This document shows, piece by piece, positions 9,346-18,433 of a stretch of 64,000 bases of DNA (within the stretch, counting starts at the first letter, position 1; every line of letters starts with the position of its first letter). A program made the position numbers and the translations under genes. The notes beneath the pieces were generated by a model. The model was not told the DNA's origin and made no database searches. It worked only from the letters and a program-made list of their open reading frames with translations. Origin of the DNA: Palsa-1248 sp963737835 (lineage in GTDB: Bacteria; Gemmatimonadota; Gemmatimonadetes; Gemmatimonadales; Gemmatimonadaceae); assembly GCA_963737835.1 (NCBI GenBank), contig CAVTUH010000001.1:1178001-1242000 (forward strand), written 5' to 3'.

Positions 9346-9444
9346 ATGAGCAACCGTTTTCGCCGTACACTCGTCAGCGTGCTCGGTGTGCAAATCGTGA
9401 GCTTGCTGCTTCTCTGGCTGCTCCAGACACACTACTCGCGCTGA
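9346..9444 (+). CDS. 32-residue single-pass membrane peptide upstream of the symporter
   Basis: A short frame begins with ATG at 9346 and reads MSNRFRRTLVSVLGVQ, then IVSLLLLWLLQTHYSR, ending with TGA at 9442-9444. It has a basic N-terminus and one strongly hydrophobic helix, so it would insert with the N-terminus inside. It ends nine bases before the ATG of the sodium:solute symporter, so the two are almost certainly co-transcribed and perhaps translationally coupled. Small membrane peptides encoded next to SSS-family transporters can be auxiliary subunits; that role here is inferred. There is no database-checked homology, only composition and position. Confidence 0.65.
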   Translation: MSNRFRRTLVSVLGVQIVSLLLLWLLQTHYSR

Positions 9445-9453
9445 TTCACGACT

Positions 9454-11109
9454 ATGCATCCAATCAACTGGATCATCATCGTCGTCTATCTGACGTACGT
9501 GGCGGTCGATGGGCTGCGCCGAGCGAGGCGCACAAAGGGACTCCAAGGCTACCTGCTGGCGAACCGGAGTCTGCCGTGGTGGGCAGTTGGACTCTCGGTC
9601 ATGGCCACGCAGCTCTCGGCCGTCACCCTGATCGGCACGACCGGCCAGGGAGCGATCGACGGAATGCGGTTCGTGCAGTTCTACTTCGGCCTGCCGCTGG
9701 CGATGGTGATCCTTGGTGTGACGCTGGTCCCCTTTCTCCACGGTGCGAAGGTCTACACCGCGTACGAATTCCTCGAGCGTCGCTTTGATGCGAAAACACG
9801 GTCGTTGACGGCCTTCCTCTTTCTGCTGTCGCGCGGACTATCGGTCAGCACCCTCATCGCCGCCCCTGCGGTTGTCTTTTCCGCCGTGTTCGGGTGGCCG
9901 ATTTCCTGGTCCGTGGCCGTGTTGGGGGTGCCGACGGTCCTGTACACGATGTTCGGCGGCGTCCAGGCGGTCGCGTGGGCCGATGTGAAGCAGATGGCGC
10001 TCGTGTCCTTTTCACTGGTCGCGTTCATCATCGTGCTGCTGCTACGCATCCCGGTCTCGCCCAACGACGCATTGCGGGTCGCGGGAGTCGCAGGACGCCT
10101 CCAAGCGTTCGACTTTTCCTTCGACCTCACGAAGACCTATACGTTCTGGTCGGGGATCATCGGCGGCACCTTCCTCATGCTCTCGTACTTCGGCACCGAT
10201 CAGAGCCAGGTGCAGCGCTACCTCGCAGCGAAATCCGTCGATGAGGCGCGCACATCCCTGCTGATCAGCGCGTACTGGAAGATCCCCCTGCAGGCGTTGG
10301 TGTTGCTCGTCGGGGTGCTGGTCTTCGTGTTCTACCTGTTCCGTGAGCCACCCCTCTTTTTCAATCCGACCGACGCGCGCCGCGCGCAAGCCGCGGATAC
10401 CGCCTCATACGCGCGGCTGCAGACGCACTACCGCGAGGCATTCGCTGTGCGCCAGCTCGCCGTACAGCAGATGGCGAGGGCACGGGATCCGGTGACGAGC
10501 GCTGGCGCCGCGCGAGCCTTCCTGGCGGGGGACTCGGTAGTGGCCGCGGTCCGTGGGGAGGCGCTCGGGATGGTGGGCCAGCGGCCGGGATCAGCCGTTC
10601 GTGACGTCAACTACATCATTCCTCACTTCGTCGTCACCGAGCTGCCCATCGGGCTCGCCGGGCTCTTCGTCGCCGCGGTGATGGCGGCGGCCATGTCCGC
10701 GACCGCGGCTGAGCTGAACTCGCTCGCGACCACATCCGTGATCGATTTCTACCGGCGGTGGATTCGTCCCGACGGGAGCGACTCCCATTATCTCGCGGTG
10801 TCGAAAGCGGCAACCGTGTTCTGGGGGGCGTTCGCCTGTGTGATCGCGACGCGAGCCGTGACACTCGGCTCGTTAATCGAGGTCGTGAACCGCTTCGGGT
10901 CGTTCTTCTACGGGCCGATCCTGGGAGTCTTTCTCCTGGCGATGATACCGCGGGCACGGGCGGCCGGCGCTTTCGCAGGGCTCCTGGTGGGGATGGGCGC
11001 GGTCGCCGCGGTGGCATTCGGTGCACCATCCGTATCATTTCTTTGGCACAACGTCATCGGGGCGGTGGTAGTCGTGGCGGTCGGGGTCCCGCTCAGCCAG
11101 CTCGCTTGA
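9454..11109 (+). CDS. Sodium:solute symporter (SSS family)
   Basis: This is an integral membrane transporter of the SSS/SSF family that would use a sodium gradient to import a small organic solute. The protein opens with a transmembrane segment (INWIIIVVYLTYVAVDGL) and a conserved cytoplasmic stretch (RTKGLQGYLLANRSLPWW), then has the family motif GLSVMATQLSAVTLIGTTGQ. About 13 hydrophobic segments are visible over 551 residues. An unusually long soluble loop (about residues 305-390, rich in Ala, Arg and Gln) interrupts the helices before VMAAAMSATAAELNSLATTS. The gene follows a 32-residue membrane peptide gene by nine bases. The substrate cannot be assigned; sugars, carboxylates and amino acids are all possible. 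Confidence 0.9.
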   Translation: MHPINWIIIVVYLTYVAVDGLRRARRTKGLQGYLLANRSLPWWAVGLSVMATQLSAVTLIGTTGQGAIDGMRFVQFYFGLPLAMVILGVTLVPFLHGAKVYTAYEFLERRFDAKTRSLTAFLFLLSRGLSVSTLIAAPAVVFSAVFGWPISWSVAVLGVPTVLYTMFGGVQAVAWADVKQMALVSFSLVAFIIVLLLRIPVSPNDALRVAGVAGRLQAFDFSFDLTKTYTFWSGIIGGTFLMLSYFGTDQSQVQRYLAAKSVDEARTSLLISAYWKIPLQALVLLVGVLVFVFYLFREPPLFFNPTDARRAQAADTASYARLQTHYREAFAVRQLAVQQMARARDPVTSAGAARAFLAGDSVVAAVRGEALGMVGQRPGSAVRDVNYIIPHFVVTELPIGLAGLFVAAVMAAAMSATAAELNSLATTSVIDFYRRWIRPDGSDSHYLAVSKAATVFWGAFACVIATRAVTLGSLIEVVNRFGSFFYGPILGVFLLAMIPRARAAGAFAGLLVGMGAVAAVAFGAPSVSFLWHNVIGAVVVVAVGVPLSQLA

Positions 11110-11163
11110 GCGGACCGTCCAGATGCGGTCTCCAGGAAAAACCGGTACGCATCCACTCGTCGT

Positions 11164-11772
11164 ATGGGCACCCCAGCTGACGACATCGCAGATCTCTACG
11201 AGCGACACGCCCGCCAGTGGGCCGCCGACCGCGGCACTCAGCTTGGCGTCGAAAAAGGGTGGCTCGACCGCTTTGTCCAGCTGCTGCCGATCGGCGCAGC
11301 GACGCTGGATCTCGGATGTGGCTCAGGTGAGCCGATTGCGCGGTATCTCATCGGACGCGGGTTGGCTGTCACCGGAGTCGATACGTCGCCTACGTTGATT
11401 TCCCTCTGTCAGGCACGCTTCCCGGCGAGCAGGTGGATTGTCGCCGACATGCGGACTCTGAAGCTGGGAGAGACATTCAACGGCATCCTGGCGTGGGATA
11501 GTTTCTTCCATCTGAATGGCCGCGACCAGCACCGGATGTTCGCCGTGTTCAAGCGCCATGCAGCACCGGGTGCCGCGCTCATGTTCACCAGCGGCTCGAG
11601 ACGCGGCGAGGCGATCGGGTCATATCGGGGAGATCCACTCTATCACGCGAGCCTGTCCTCGAAGGAGTACCGCTCGCTGCTCACAGCGAAGGGGTTTCGC
11701 GTGACAGCGCACCTGGCAAATGACCCGGACTGTGGCGGTCACGCAGTCTGGCTCGCACGAGCGGACCCATAG
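11164..11772 (+). CDS. Class I SAM-dependent methyltransferase
   Basis: The protein carries motif I LDLGCGSGEPIARYL and the acidic strand-2 end VTGVDTSP, which bind S-adenosylmethionine. Motif post-II (WIVADMRTL) and an aromatic strand (FNGILAWDSFFHLN) complete the Rossmann-like fold. The 202-residue length fits a single-domain small-molecule methyltransferase. The acceptor is unknown. Its last 34 bases overlap the 3' end of the convergent MFS gene on the other strand. Confidence 0.85.
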   Translation: MGTPADDIADLYERHARQWAADRGTQLGVEKGWLDRFVQLLPIGAATLDLGCGSGEPIARYLIGRGLAVTGVDTSPTLISLCQARFPASRWIVADMRTLKLGETFNGILAWDSFFHLNGRDQHRMFAVFKRHAAPGAALMFTSGSRRGEAIGSYRGDPLYHASLSSKEYRSLLTAKGFRVTAHLANDPDCGGHAVWLARADP

Positions 11773-13013
11773 GCTTGAGTGGCTTGCGCGGCCGACCGCG
11801 TCACGGCCGCCAACCGCCGAATGGCCGCAATGCCGAACACCGGGCCCAGTGACAATACGGCGAACGCCCATCGCCAGCCCAAGACTTGCTGGAGCGGTGG
11901 AATCAACTGGATGGATACCATCGTCAAGAGAAAGCCAAGGCACGTTTGAACGGTCAACGCTGTCCCGACGGCGTGTGAAGGGACGCTTTCGGTGACGAGC
12001 ACACTGAACTGTGCCGAGTCGGCGATGACGAAGAAACCCCACAGCAGGGAGACAATGGCGACGATCCACAACGCGTGGCCAAAGGTGAGTCCGATCAGGA
12101 TGCTGCACGTGCCGCTCGCCGCGAGTGCGATCGTGACCAGCCATTCCCGACCCCGTCGGTCTGCCACCCATCCACCCCACACGCATGCGGGACCACCGAT
12201 CGCGATCGCCGCAAAGGCGACGGCAGACGCCATGCTCAACGTGCGAGAGTCTCGTGGCAGACCAGACGCAATGAGGCTTTCGCTCACGAACACGGGGAGC
12301 CAGGTCCACGCGCTATACAGCTCGAACATGTGGCCGAGGTAGCCGTTCGTCGCGAGCCGCCACCTGCGCGCCCGGAATACCGTGCCGACGAGCCCCCAGG
12401 AGAACCTGCGCGCAGGAAAGGGATAGGGGCCATCGCGATAGCCGCCACCCACCAGCAGCGCCGCTAGAGCGGCCGCAACGCTCGCCGTGAATACGACCGG
12501 CCGGACTCCGGCACCCGGAATCGCGTGGACGAGATAGGGAGTCGCCTTCCCCACTGTCAGTGCCCCCACGATGCCACCAACGGCAAAACCGCGGCGGGCA
12601 CGAAACCAGGTTGCGATCATCTTCATCGCCGGCGGATAGACGCCGGCGAGTGCGAACCCCGTGAGCAACCGGCACAGGAGCGCTCCCCGATACGTCGAGG
12701 CGAAGACCAGTGCCGTGTTCGCGGTTGCGCCAGCCAGCGCGGCCGTCGAAAAGAGCAACCGTGACGGCACGATGTCGGCGAGATTCAGAACCGATAAGGT
12801 CGCCGTCCCCAGGACGAAACCCAGCTGCACGATCGTCGTGAGCCACGCGGTTTCCGACCGCGATAGCGCCCAGGGCGCGGCAAGTTGCGTGGCGACAGCG
12901 CTCGCGGCGAACCACACCGACATGCCGAGCAGCTCGGCCGTCGCGAGCAGCAGAAGGACCCGCCAGCGGCGCGGGTCCGTGTCCCGGACATCGGGTGCGA
13001 TGGTAGCGACCAT
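11739..13013 (-). CDS. Major facilitator superfamily transporter
   Basis: The 424-residue protein has about twelve hydrophobic segments in two halves and a basic cytoplasmic loop (ATWFRARRGFAVGGIVGALT) typical of MFS proteins. A second loop, WGGWVADRRGREWLV, corresponds to the conserved G-x-x-x-D-R-x-G-R-R signature placed in the second half. It is probably an exporter or metabolite permease of the inner membrane; the substrate is unknown. The C-terminal tail overlaps the convergent methyltransferase gene by 34 bases. Confidence 0.85.
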   Translation of the reverse strand: MVATIAPDVRDTDPRRWRVLLLLATAELLGMSVWFAASAVATQLAAPWALSRSETAWLTTIVQLGFVLGTATLSVLNLADIVPSRLLFSTAALAGATANTALVFASTYRGALLCRLLTGFALAGVYPPAMKMIATWFRARRGFAVGGIVGALTVGKATPYLVHAIPGAGVRPVVFTASVAAALAALLVGGGYRDGPYPFPARRFSWGLVGTVFRARRWRLATNGYLGHMFELYSAWTWLPVFVSESLIASGLPRDSRTLSMASAVAFAAIAIGGPACVWGGWVADRRGREWLVTIALAASGTCSILIGLTFGHALWIVAIVSLLWGFFVIADSAQFSVLVTESVPSHAVGTALTVQTCLGFLLTMVSIQLIPPLQQVLGWRWAFAVLSLGPVFGIAAIRRLAAVTRSAAQATQAYGSARASQTA

Positions 13014-13094
13014 AGGCGCCGAATCTGGCGATGAAGCCCGGTGGAACGCGAGACCCGCGCGGAGGTCTGTGGCGGCGGTCGACGCCTGCGGGGA

Positions 13095-14159
13095 CTACGT
13101 CGGCTGTCGTCCAGCCAGACCGTCGACGGCGACGACGGCGTCGGCGAAGGCCTGCGGATCCTCCTGAGGCACGTTGTGACCAATGCCCTTGAGGATGACG
13201 TGCGCGTACTTCCCGGTGAACTTGTTGCGGTAGGCCGTGCCATCTGCGTTGGGGCCATCGAAATCACTGCCGATCGTGACCGTCGGCACCGGAATGGCTG
13301 GATTGGTTTGCAGCTTGTTCTCGAGATCATCGTACTTGGGCTCACCCTTCGCGAGACTCAGCCGCCAGCGGTAATTGTGAATCACGATCGCGACGTGGTC
13401 GGGGTTGTTGAAGGCGGGTGCGGTGCGATCGTACGTCGCGTCGTCGAAGTTCCACTTGGGGGAGCAGTTGTGCCATATGAGCTTGTTGAAGGCGTAGCGA
13501 TTCTTGTCGTAGCCGATGACGCCACGCTCGGTGGAGAAGTAGTACTGGTACCACCAGCCCAATTCCGCCACCGGCGGCAGCGGTTGTTTGTTCGCGGCGA
13601 GATTTGTGATCAGATAGCCGCTCACCGAGACGATCCCGACGCACCGCTCGGGCCAAAGCGCGGCGATGATGTCGACCGTCCGTGATCCCCAATCAAATCC
13701 GCCGAGGATGGCCTGCTTGATCTTGAGCGCATCCATCAACGCCGTAATATCGAGGGCGACAACCGACTGTTGACCATTGCGGACCGAGTCCGCCGAGAGA
13801 AACCGCGTCGACCCATAGCCGCGCAGATACGGGACGATCACCCGGTAGCCCTTCGCGGCCAATATCGGCGCCACATCGGCGTAGGCGTGTATGTCGTATG
13901 GCCAACCGTGCAGCAGAATGACTGCACGACCATCAGCGGGCCCGTCTTCGGCATATCCGACGTTCAAGAGGCCGGCATCGATCTGCTTCACCGGGCTGAA
14001 CGACGCAAGCGGTCCGCGTTCAGTTGCGGGCGTGGCGCTGGCGATGCCAGACCGCGTGTCCGCCGAGCCGACAATGCCGAGTTTGGCAGAAGCGACGGCC
14101 AAGGCCGCAGCGCCCAGGAAATGGCGGCGATCGTAGGTCGGGCTTTGAGACATTGTCAT
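13095..14159 (-). CDS. Tat-exported alpha/beta hydrolase (epoxide hydrolase/haloalkane dehalogenase-like)
   Basis: The N-terminus carries a twin-arginine signal (YDRRHFLGAAALAVASAKLG), so the enzyme should be folded before export. The hydrolase core shows HGWPYDIHAY, a nucleophile elbow GGFDWGSRT with Asp at about residue 156, and a late histidine in GIGHNVPQEDPQ. An Asp nucleophile is characteristic of epoxide hydrolases and dehalogenases rather than esterases. Asp plus His and an acidic member would form the triad. Two adjacent ATG codons occur; I chose 14159 because GAGGAG lies six bases upstream. An in-frame codon further upstream at 14255 would precede the Tat motif by more than 40 residues and is unlikely. 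Confidence 0.82.
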   Translation of the reverse strand: MTMSQSPTYDRRHFLGAAALAVASAKLGIVGSADTRSGIASATPATERGPLASFSPVKQIDAGLLNVGYAEDGPADGRAVILLHGWPYDIHAYADVAPILAAKGYRVIVPYLRGYGSTRFLSADSVRNGQQSVVALDITALMDALKIKQAILGGFDWGSRTVDIIAALWPERCVGIVSVSGYLITNLAANKQPLPPVAELGWWYQYYFSTERGVIGYDKNRYAFNKLIWHNCSPKWNFDDATYDRTAPAFNNPDHVAIVIHNYRWRLSLAKGEPKYDDLENKLQTNPAIPVPTVTIGSDFDGPNADGTAYRNKFTGKYAHVILKGIGHNVPQEDPQAFADAVVAVDGLAGRQPT

Positions 14160-14313
14160 CATCCACTCCTCATGCATTACGCTCGTTGTTACACAAGCCG
14201 AAGGGTGCGAGTGGGCGCCCCTCGCAAGTAGTACGCCCTGCGCTTCCGCGGGCAAGATGGGCTGTGCTGAAAAGGACGTGAAAACGTTAAACGTCCAACG
14301 TCCTGCCTCTAGT

Positions 14314-15729
14314 TCATGGGCTCGCTGCGCGCAGACCCACGGGCTGCTCCAGAATCGCGGCGAGCGTGCGCAGCGAATGCTCCAATTGCACGCGGTCCGG
14401 TTCGCCGCCGAGTGCCAACCGTACGGCCGACGGGACGGGCGCAGCCTCCAGATCCGTCGCGGTCACATACCAATCCGCCGGGGCCACGCGAATGCCCTGC
14501 TGCTGCGCCAGGGCGACGAAGGCCGCGACGGTCCAGGATGGAGGGAGGCGCAACCACGCGTGAAGCGACCCGTCGGGTGCGGCCACTCGCTCCTCGCCGA
14601 GGATGGATCGCGCCAGCGCCGCGCGCACGGTCGCCTCCCGGCGCACCGCCGCGACCGCACGCTCGGCCGTCCCATCCGCGATCCACGCCGCGGCGATTGC
14701 GATCGACAGGGGAGAGAGCATGAGCAACGACCCGCGCAACGTTCGCTGGAGGCGAGCTGCGTCGTCAGCCGTCGGCGCGAGCAGGAATGCGGTTCTCAGT
14801 CCCGGTGCCACACACTTCGACATGCTGCCGATGTAGGTCACGAGATCGGGTGCGAGCGTCGCCAGTGGCGCGGGGCCCGGCGAAGGCAGGAGGGGCCCGT
14901 AGATGTCGTCTTCGACGACCTTTACGTCGTGCCGTCGCGCGACACTGACTACCTGTTTCCGGCGCGCCAAGGACATCACGGCGGCCGTCGGGTTGTGCAG
15001 TGAGGGGACGCAACACAGCATCGTCGGTCGGAGCCGCCGACACGCCGCCTCCAGTGCGTCGGGGCGGAGCCCCTCCGCATCGAGGTCGACCCCGACCAGG
15101 CGGACTCCCGCGGCGGATGCCGCATTCTGCAGCCCTGGATAGGCGAGGGCTTCGGTCAACACCGTGTCGCCCGGACGGGCGAGGGTGCCGAGGACCATCG
15201 ACAAGGCGTGCAGGGCGCCGGCCGTCGGCACGACACGGTCAACGGGTGCGTCCAGCCCTCTCCCGCGCAGCCAACTCGCACCGACCGTGCGCGCGGTCTC
15301 CTCATCGACCCGCGCGTCATAGCTGAGCATCCGGCGCGCGAGGGCGGGATCCAGCGCCACTCGGGTCAGCGTGTCGCGGAACGCTCCGGGCAGCCAACCC
15401 GTCGCGGGCGGCGTGTTCACGCTCAGGTCGTGATCGGGCGTGGACCCGCGGGCCGCGGCTGACCCGGCCGGCGTAGCCACGTACGTGCCGCGCCCGACGG
15501 TCGCGTCGATCAAACCACGGCGGCGGGCTTCGTCATACCCGCGCGTCACGGTGGTGAAGTTGACGCCCAAGAGCTGCGCCAACTGGCGCTGGGTGGGCAG
15601 TGGATCGCCGGGCGTGAGACGCCCATCGCGGACGTCCGCCTCGAGCGCATCCGCGATCGCGCGATAGGCCGGTCCCGTGCGGTGCGCCAGGCGCGGCTTC
15701 CACGGAGTGGCCCTGCTCCCTCTTGTCAT
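14314..15729 (-). CDS. MocR-type GntR/aminotransferase transcription regulator
   Basis: The protein fuses an N-terminal GntR winged helix (about residues 20-90; PLPTQRQLAQLLGVNFTTVT) to a class I aminotransferase-like domain that binds pyridoxal phosphate (about 120-470). Visible aminotransferase features include LTEALAYPGLQNAA, VEDDIYGPLL and the PLP-lysine region SMSKCVAPGLRTAFLL. MocR regulators sense PLP or amino-type ligands and usually control a divergent gene. Here the divergent neighbour is an aldo-keto reductase, 65 bases away, with repeated ATGTACA boxes between them. Regulation of that gene is a strong inference. The ligand is unknown. Confidence 0.9.
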   Translation of the reverse strand: MTRGSRATPWKPRLAHRTGPAYRAIADALEADVRDGRLTPGDPLPTQRQLAQLLGVNFTTVTRGYDEARRRGLIDATVGRGTYVATPAGSAAARGSTPDHDLSVNTPPATGWLPGAFRDTLTRVALDPALARRMLSYDARVDEETARTVGASWLRGRGLDAPVDRVVPTAGALHALSMVLGTLARPGDTVLTEALAYPGLQNAASAAGVRLVGVDLDAEGLRPDALEAACRRLRPTMLCCVPSLHNPTAAVMSLARRKQVVSVARRHDVKVVEDDIYGPLLPSPGPAPLATLAPDLVTYIGSMSKCVAPGLRTAFLLAPTADDAARLQRTLRGSLLMLSPLSIAIAAAWIADGTAERAVAAVRREATVRAALARSILGEERVAAPDGSLHAWLRLPPSWTVAAFVALAQQQGIRVAPADWYVTATDLEAAPVPSAVRLALGGEPDRVQLEHSLRTLAAILEQPVGLRAASP

Positions 15730-15743
15730 GCCAATGCGCTCAA

Positions 15744-15790
15744 ATTATATGTACACCTGTTGTCATGCAAGCATCCATATAATGTACATA
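15744..15790. promoter_or_regulatory. Divergent promoter/operator between the mocR-type gene and the aldo-keto reductase
   Basis: The 65-bp spacer is strikingly AT-rich compared with its surroundings. It holds two direct ATGTACA boxes (15749-15755 and 15782-15788), 33 bp apart. These also form an inverted pair TATGTACA/TGTACATA. A TATAAT on the plus strand (15778-15783) lies 11 bases before the reductase ATG. A TATAAT on the minus strand (15749-15744) lies 14 bases before the regulator ATG. Both transcripts may therefore be leaderless. Paired boxes with this spacing are usual for MocR operators. Confidence 0.65.
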
Positions 15791-15794
15791 CAAT

Positions 15795-16949
15795 ATGACT
15801 TGTATGCAATCCACGGAGATGCTGGCCGGGCGCCCAGACCTCGGGCCCCTCGGGAAGACGGGATTGGTCGCGTCCCGACTCGGCGTCGGGCTCGCGGCGC
15901 TGGGCCGGCCGGGCTACATGACGCTGCACCACCGGCGAGACCTCGACGGGCGGTACGAGCCCGAGATCATGGAAGCGCGCACGCACGCCGTGCTCGACGC
16001 GGCGTACGCTCGGGGCGTACGCTACATCAATGTCGCCCGTTCCTATGGTCGCGGCGAAGCGTTCGTCGCATCGTGGCTCGGGCGGCGGCGCTCGGGCCGT
16101 GATGCGATCATCGTCGCGTCAAAATGGGGCTACACCTACACGGCGGACTGGCGTGCGGACGCCGACACCCACGAGGTGAAGGATCATTCGCTCGCCACGC
16201 TGCGGCGACAGATGCGAGAGAGCCAGGACCAATTGGGCGCACACCTCTCGGTCTACCAGATCCATTCGGTGACCGTCGAGAGCACCGTGCTTCGCGATGC
16301 GTCCGTCATTGACATGCTTGCCCGGCTGCGCGAGACGGGCGTCCGGGTTGGGCTGACCGTGAGCGGGGACCGGCAGGCAGGGGTGATTCGGGCAGCGCTC
16401 GACGTGGAACGGGATGGAAACTCTGTGTTCGATGTCGTGCAGGCCACGTGGAACCTGCTGGAGCGCGGGGCCGAGTCCGCGTTGCGTGAGGCACACGAAG
16501 CCGGGGTGGGAGTCGTCGTGAAGGAGGTCCTCGCGAACGGCCGACTGGTCGGGCTCAGCGTCGACCCGCGCCTCGCCGGCCCGCTTCAGCGGCTGCGCGC
16601 GACCGCGAGCGAGCTGCACACAACGGCGGATGCCGTCGCCATCGCCGCGGCGCTCGCGCGGCCGTGGGCCGACGTAGTCCTGGTCGGCCCGGCCAGCGTG
16701 CCGCATCTCGAGTCCAACCTCGGCGCGCTCGCACTGAGTTGGGACGAATCTCTCGACGCCCTACTCGAGCCGTTGACCATGTCCTCCGCGGAGTACTGGC
16801 GGAATGCGCCGCGGCTTCACGTGGAACTGACCGTCGCACACGCAGGGAGACTCCGACGGCCACTGCGCGGCCGTAGAGAGGAGAGAGGAGAGAAGAGAGA
16901 GGAGATAGGAGAGAGGCCCGCCGGGGACCTCCGCGCCTCGAGCGATTGA
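15795..16949 (+). CDS. Aldo/keto reductase family protein
   Basis: This is a TIM-barrel oxidoreductase expected to reduce carbonyls with NADPH. The N-terminal signature is recognisable (LGPLGKTGLVASRLGVGLAALGR), followed by the helix with LDAAYARGVRYINVARSYG, in which the catalytic tyrosine and aspartate environment lies, then SKWGYTYTADW and YQIHSVTVES. Near the C-terminus, DVVLVGPASVPHLESNL matches the cofactor-binding region. Several ATG codons occur in the first 25 bases; the first is only 11 bases after a TATAAT, so translation may be leaderless. The last 30 residues (rich in Arg, Glu and Gly) are encoded by a purine-only tract and look like a late addition. It is divergent from a MocR regulator. 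Confidence 0.85.
   Translation: MTCMQSTEMLAGRPDLGPLGKTGLVASRLGVGLAALGRPGYMTLHHRRDLDGRYEPEIMEARTHAVLDAAYARGVRYINVARSYGRGEAFVASWLGRRRSGRDAIIVASKWGYTYTADWRADADTHEVKDHSLATLRRQMRESQDQLGAHLSVYQIHSVTVESTVLRDASVIDMLARLRETGVRVGLTVSGDRQAGVIRAALDVERDGNSVFDVVQATWNLLERGAESALREAHEAGVGVVVKEVLANGRLVGLSVDPRLAGPLQRLRATASELHTTADAVAIAAALARPWADVVLVGPASVPHLESNLGALALSWDESLDALLEPLTMSSAEYWRNAPRLHVELTVAHAGRLRRPLRGRREERGEKREEIGERPAGDLRASSD
16875..16916 (+). repeat. Purine-only GAGAGGA tract inside the reductase 3' end
   Basis: About 42 bases consist almost entirely of A and G in GAGAGGA-like units and encode the charged tail RREERGEKREEIGER of the aldo-keto reductase. The composition resembles one arm of the hairpin repeats at 32.7 and 54.0 kb, but no complementary pyrimidine arm follows. 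Confidence 0.6.
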
Positions 16950-16993
16950 TCGCCAGCGCGTAGGTGGACTCGGGCGATACCGCGACACGCGCC

Positions 16994-18433
16994 TTAGACG
17001 GCGTCTGACAGGCTGGTGAAGTTGAAGTCGTGTGCCTTGATCGTCGGCATGGCGACGTCGCCGCCTTCTTCGGTCCCGGCGAGCCGGACCGCCGGGCCGA
17101 TCGCCTCGACGTTGTTGAGCAGGAATACCGGCGACTCGTTGAACCGGAAATTCCTGACGGGCCGCGTCACGGCGCCGTGCTCGATCAAGAACGTGCCATC
17201 GCGCGTCAATCCGGTAAACAGCGCCGTTCGCGGATCGACCTCGCGCAGATACCATAACCGCGTGACCAAAATGCCGCGGTCAGTGCTCTTGATCATGTCC
17301 TCGACGCTCGTCGACCCGCCTTCGAGCTTGAGCGTCGTCATCTCGCCCGTCGGTTGCTTTCCCTGTTTCTTCGCCCAGAAGCGCGTGTAATACATCTCCG
17401 ACAGCACTCCGTTCTTGATCCAGGTGCGCCGACTCAGCGGAAACCCCTCGCTGTCGAAGGGCGCGGAAAGGAGCAGCGGGTCCGCCGGATCGGACGTCAG
17501 CGTCACGCGGGCATCAGCCACCTTCTCTCCGACCTTCGATCCCCCCCGTGGCCTCGTGAACGGACTTCGCCCCTCGTCAGCTTCCCGCGCGCCAAGGTAG
17601 CCATCGAGCAGCTGGACCAAATCGCCCACCGCTTGGGGCTCGAGGATCACCGTATACCGCCCCGGTTCAATGGCAGCGGCGTTCCGTGACCGCAGCGCTT
17701 TGTCGATCGCACGCGCCGACACCTGCTGCGGATCGATCTTGCTCCAGTCGTGCTCGTCAGCGGCAGCCCACCCGGAGCCGAGTCCGTCGGGCGTCCGGGC
17801 GGTGAGCGAGTAGTTGGCGCCGGTCGAGCGGTGGTACGCGGACATCCCCGCCTTGTTGACGGAGAGTTGGCTCTGGTTCGTCAGCACGATGTAGCCGGCG
17901 ACCACGGCCGCCGAGCCACCGGTACTCGATCGCGCCGGACCGAGGGCGGTCATCGCCGCGTCGGTGAGTTGCGCCAGGGTGACGGACGCCGTGGAGTCGA
18001 AGAATGCGGAAACGGGCTGGTACGCTTGGGGACCGAGGGGCGGCATGCTTTCCGGATCATCGGGCGCCAGCTTCGCCAGCTCCTCTGAGCGCGAGACGGC
18101 AGCGGCGACCGGCGCGTCGGCAATGTCGTTCACCTGGACGACCGCGTGTTTCTTGCCGATCCAGCTTTGCACGGCCACCGTCGTGTTGCCCAGATCTCCC
18201 GTGATCATGAGCTGGTTGGCCGCGAAGCGGATGTAGCGCCGAACGGTGCTGGTGACGTCGATCTGGCATGCGTCCGCAGCCGAATGGGTCAGCGCGCGTG
18301 CCGCGATATCCTCCATCTCCGCTCGTGCCAGGACGACAAATCCCTCGTCATCAGGCTCGCGACGTCTGTGCGCCGCGAGTGTCGCGAGGATGACCTGACG
18401 CCGACCAATGTTTGGGTGCGAAGTCGGGCTCAC
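16994..18433 (-). CDS. TldE/PmbA-like subunit of a TldD/TldE metalloprotease
   Basis: TldE (PmbA) pairs with TldD to form a heterodimeric protease that trims peptides, for example in microcin maturation and antitoxin degradation. The protein shows the family C-terminal domain features such as PFDSEGFPLSRRTWIKNG and LEGGSTSVEDMI, and lacks the metal-binding HExxxH present in its partner. The GTG start at 18433 overlaps the tldD stop as GTGA. Open sequence continues upstream to 18772 but is out of register with the family. The two genes form an operon on the minus strand. Partnering with the Tat-signal-bearing TldD suggests that this subunit may be co-exported or act at the membrane face. Confidence 0.85.
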   Translation of the reverse strand: MSPTSHPNIGRRQVILATLAAHRRREPDDEGFVVLARAEMEDIAARALTHSAADACQIDVTSTVRRYIRFAANQLMITGDLGNTTVAVQSWIGKKHAVVQVNDIADAPVAAAVSRSEELAKLAPDDPESMPPLGPQAYQPVSAFFDSTASVTLAQLTDAAMTALGPARSSTGGSAAVVAGYIVLTNQSQLSVNKAGMSAYHRSTGANYSLTARTPDGLGSGWAAADEHDWSKIDPQQVSARAIDKALRSRNAAAIEPGRYTVILEPQAVGDLVQLLDGYLGAREADEGRSPFTRPRGGSKVGEKVADARVTLTSDPADPLLLSAPFDSEGFPLSRRTWIKNGVLSEMYYTRFWAKKQGKQPTGEMTTLKLEGGSTSVEDMIKSTDRGILVTRLWYLREVDPRTALFTGLTRDGTFLIEHGAVTRPVRNFRFNESPVFLLNNVEAIGPAVRLAGTEEGGDVAMPTIKAHDFNFTSLSDAV

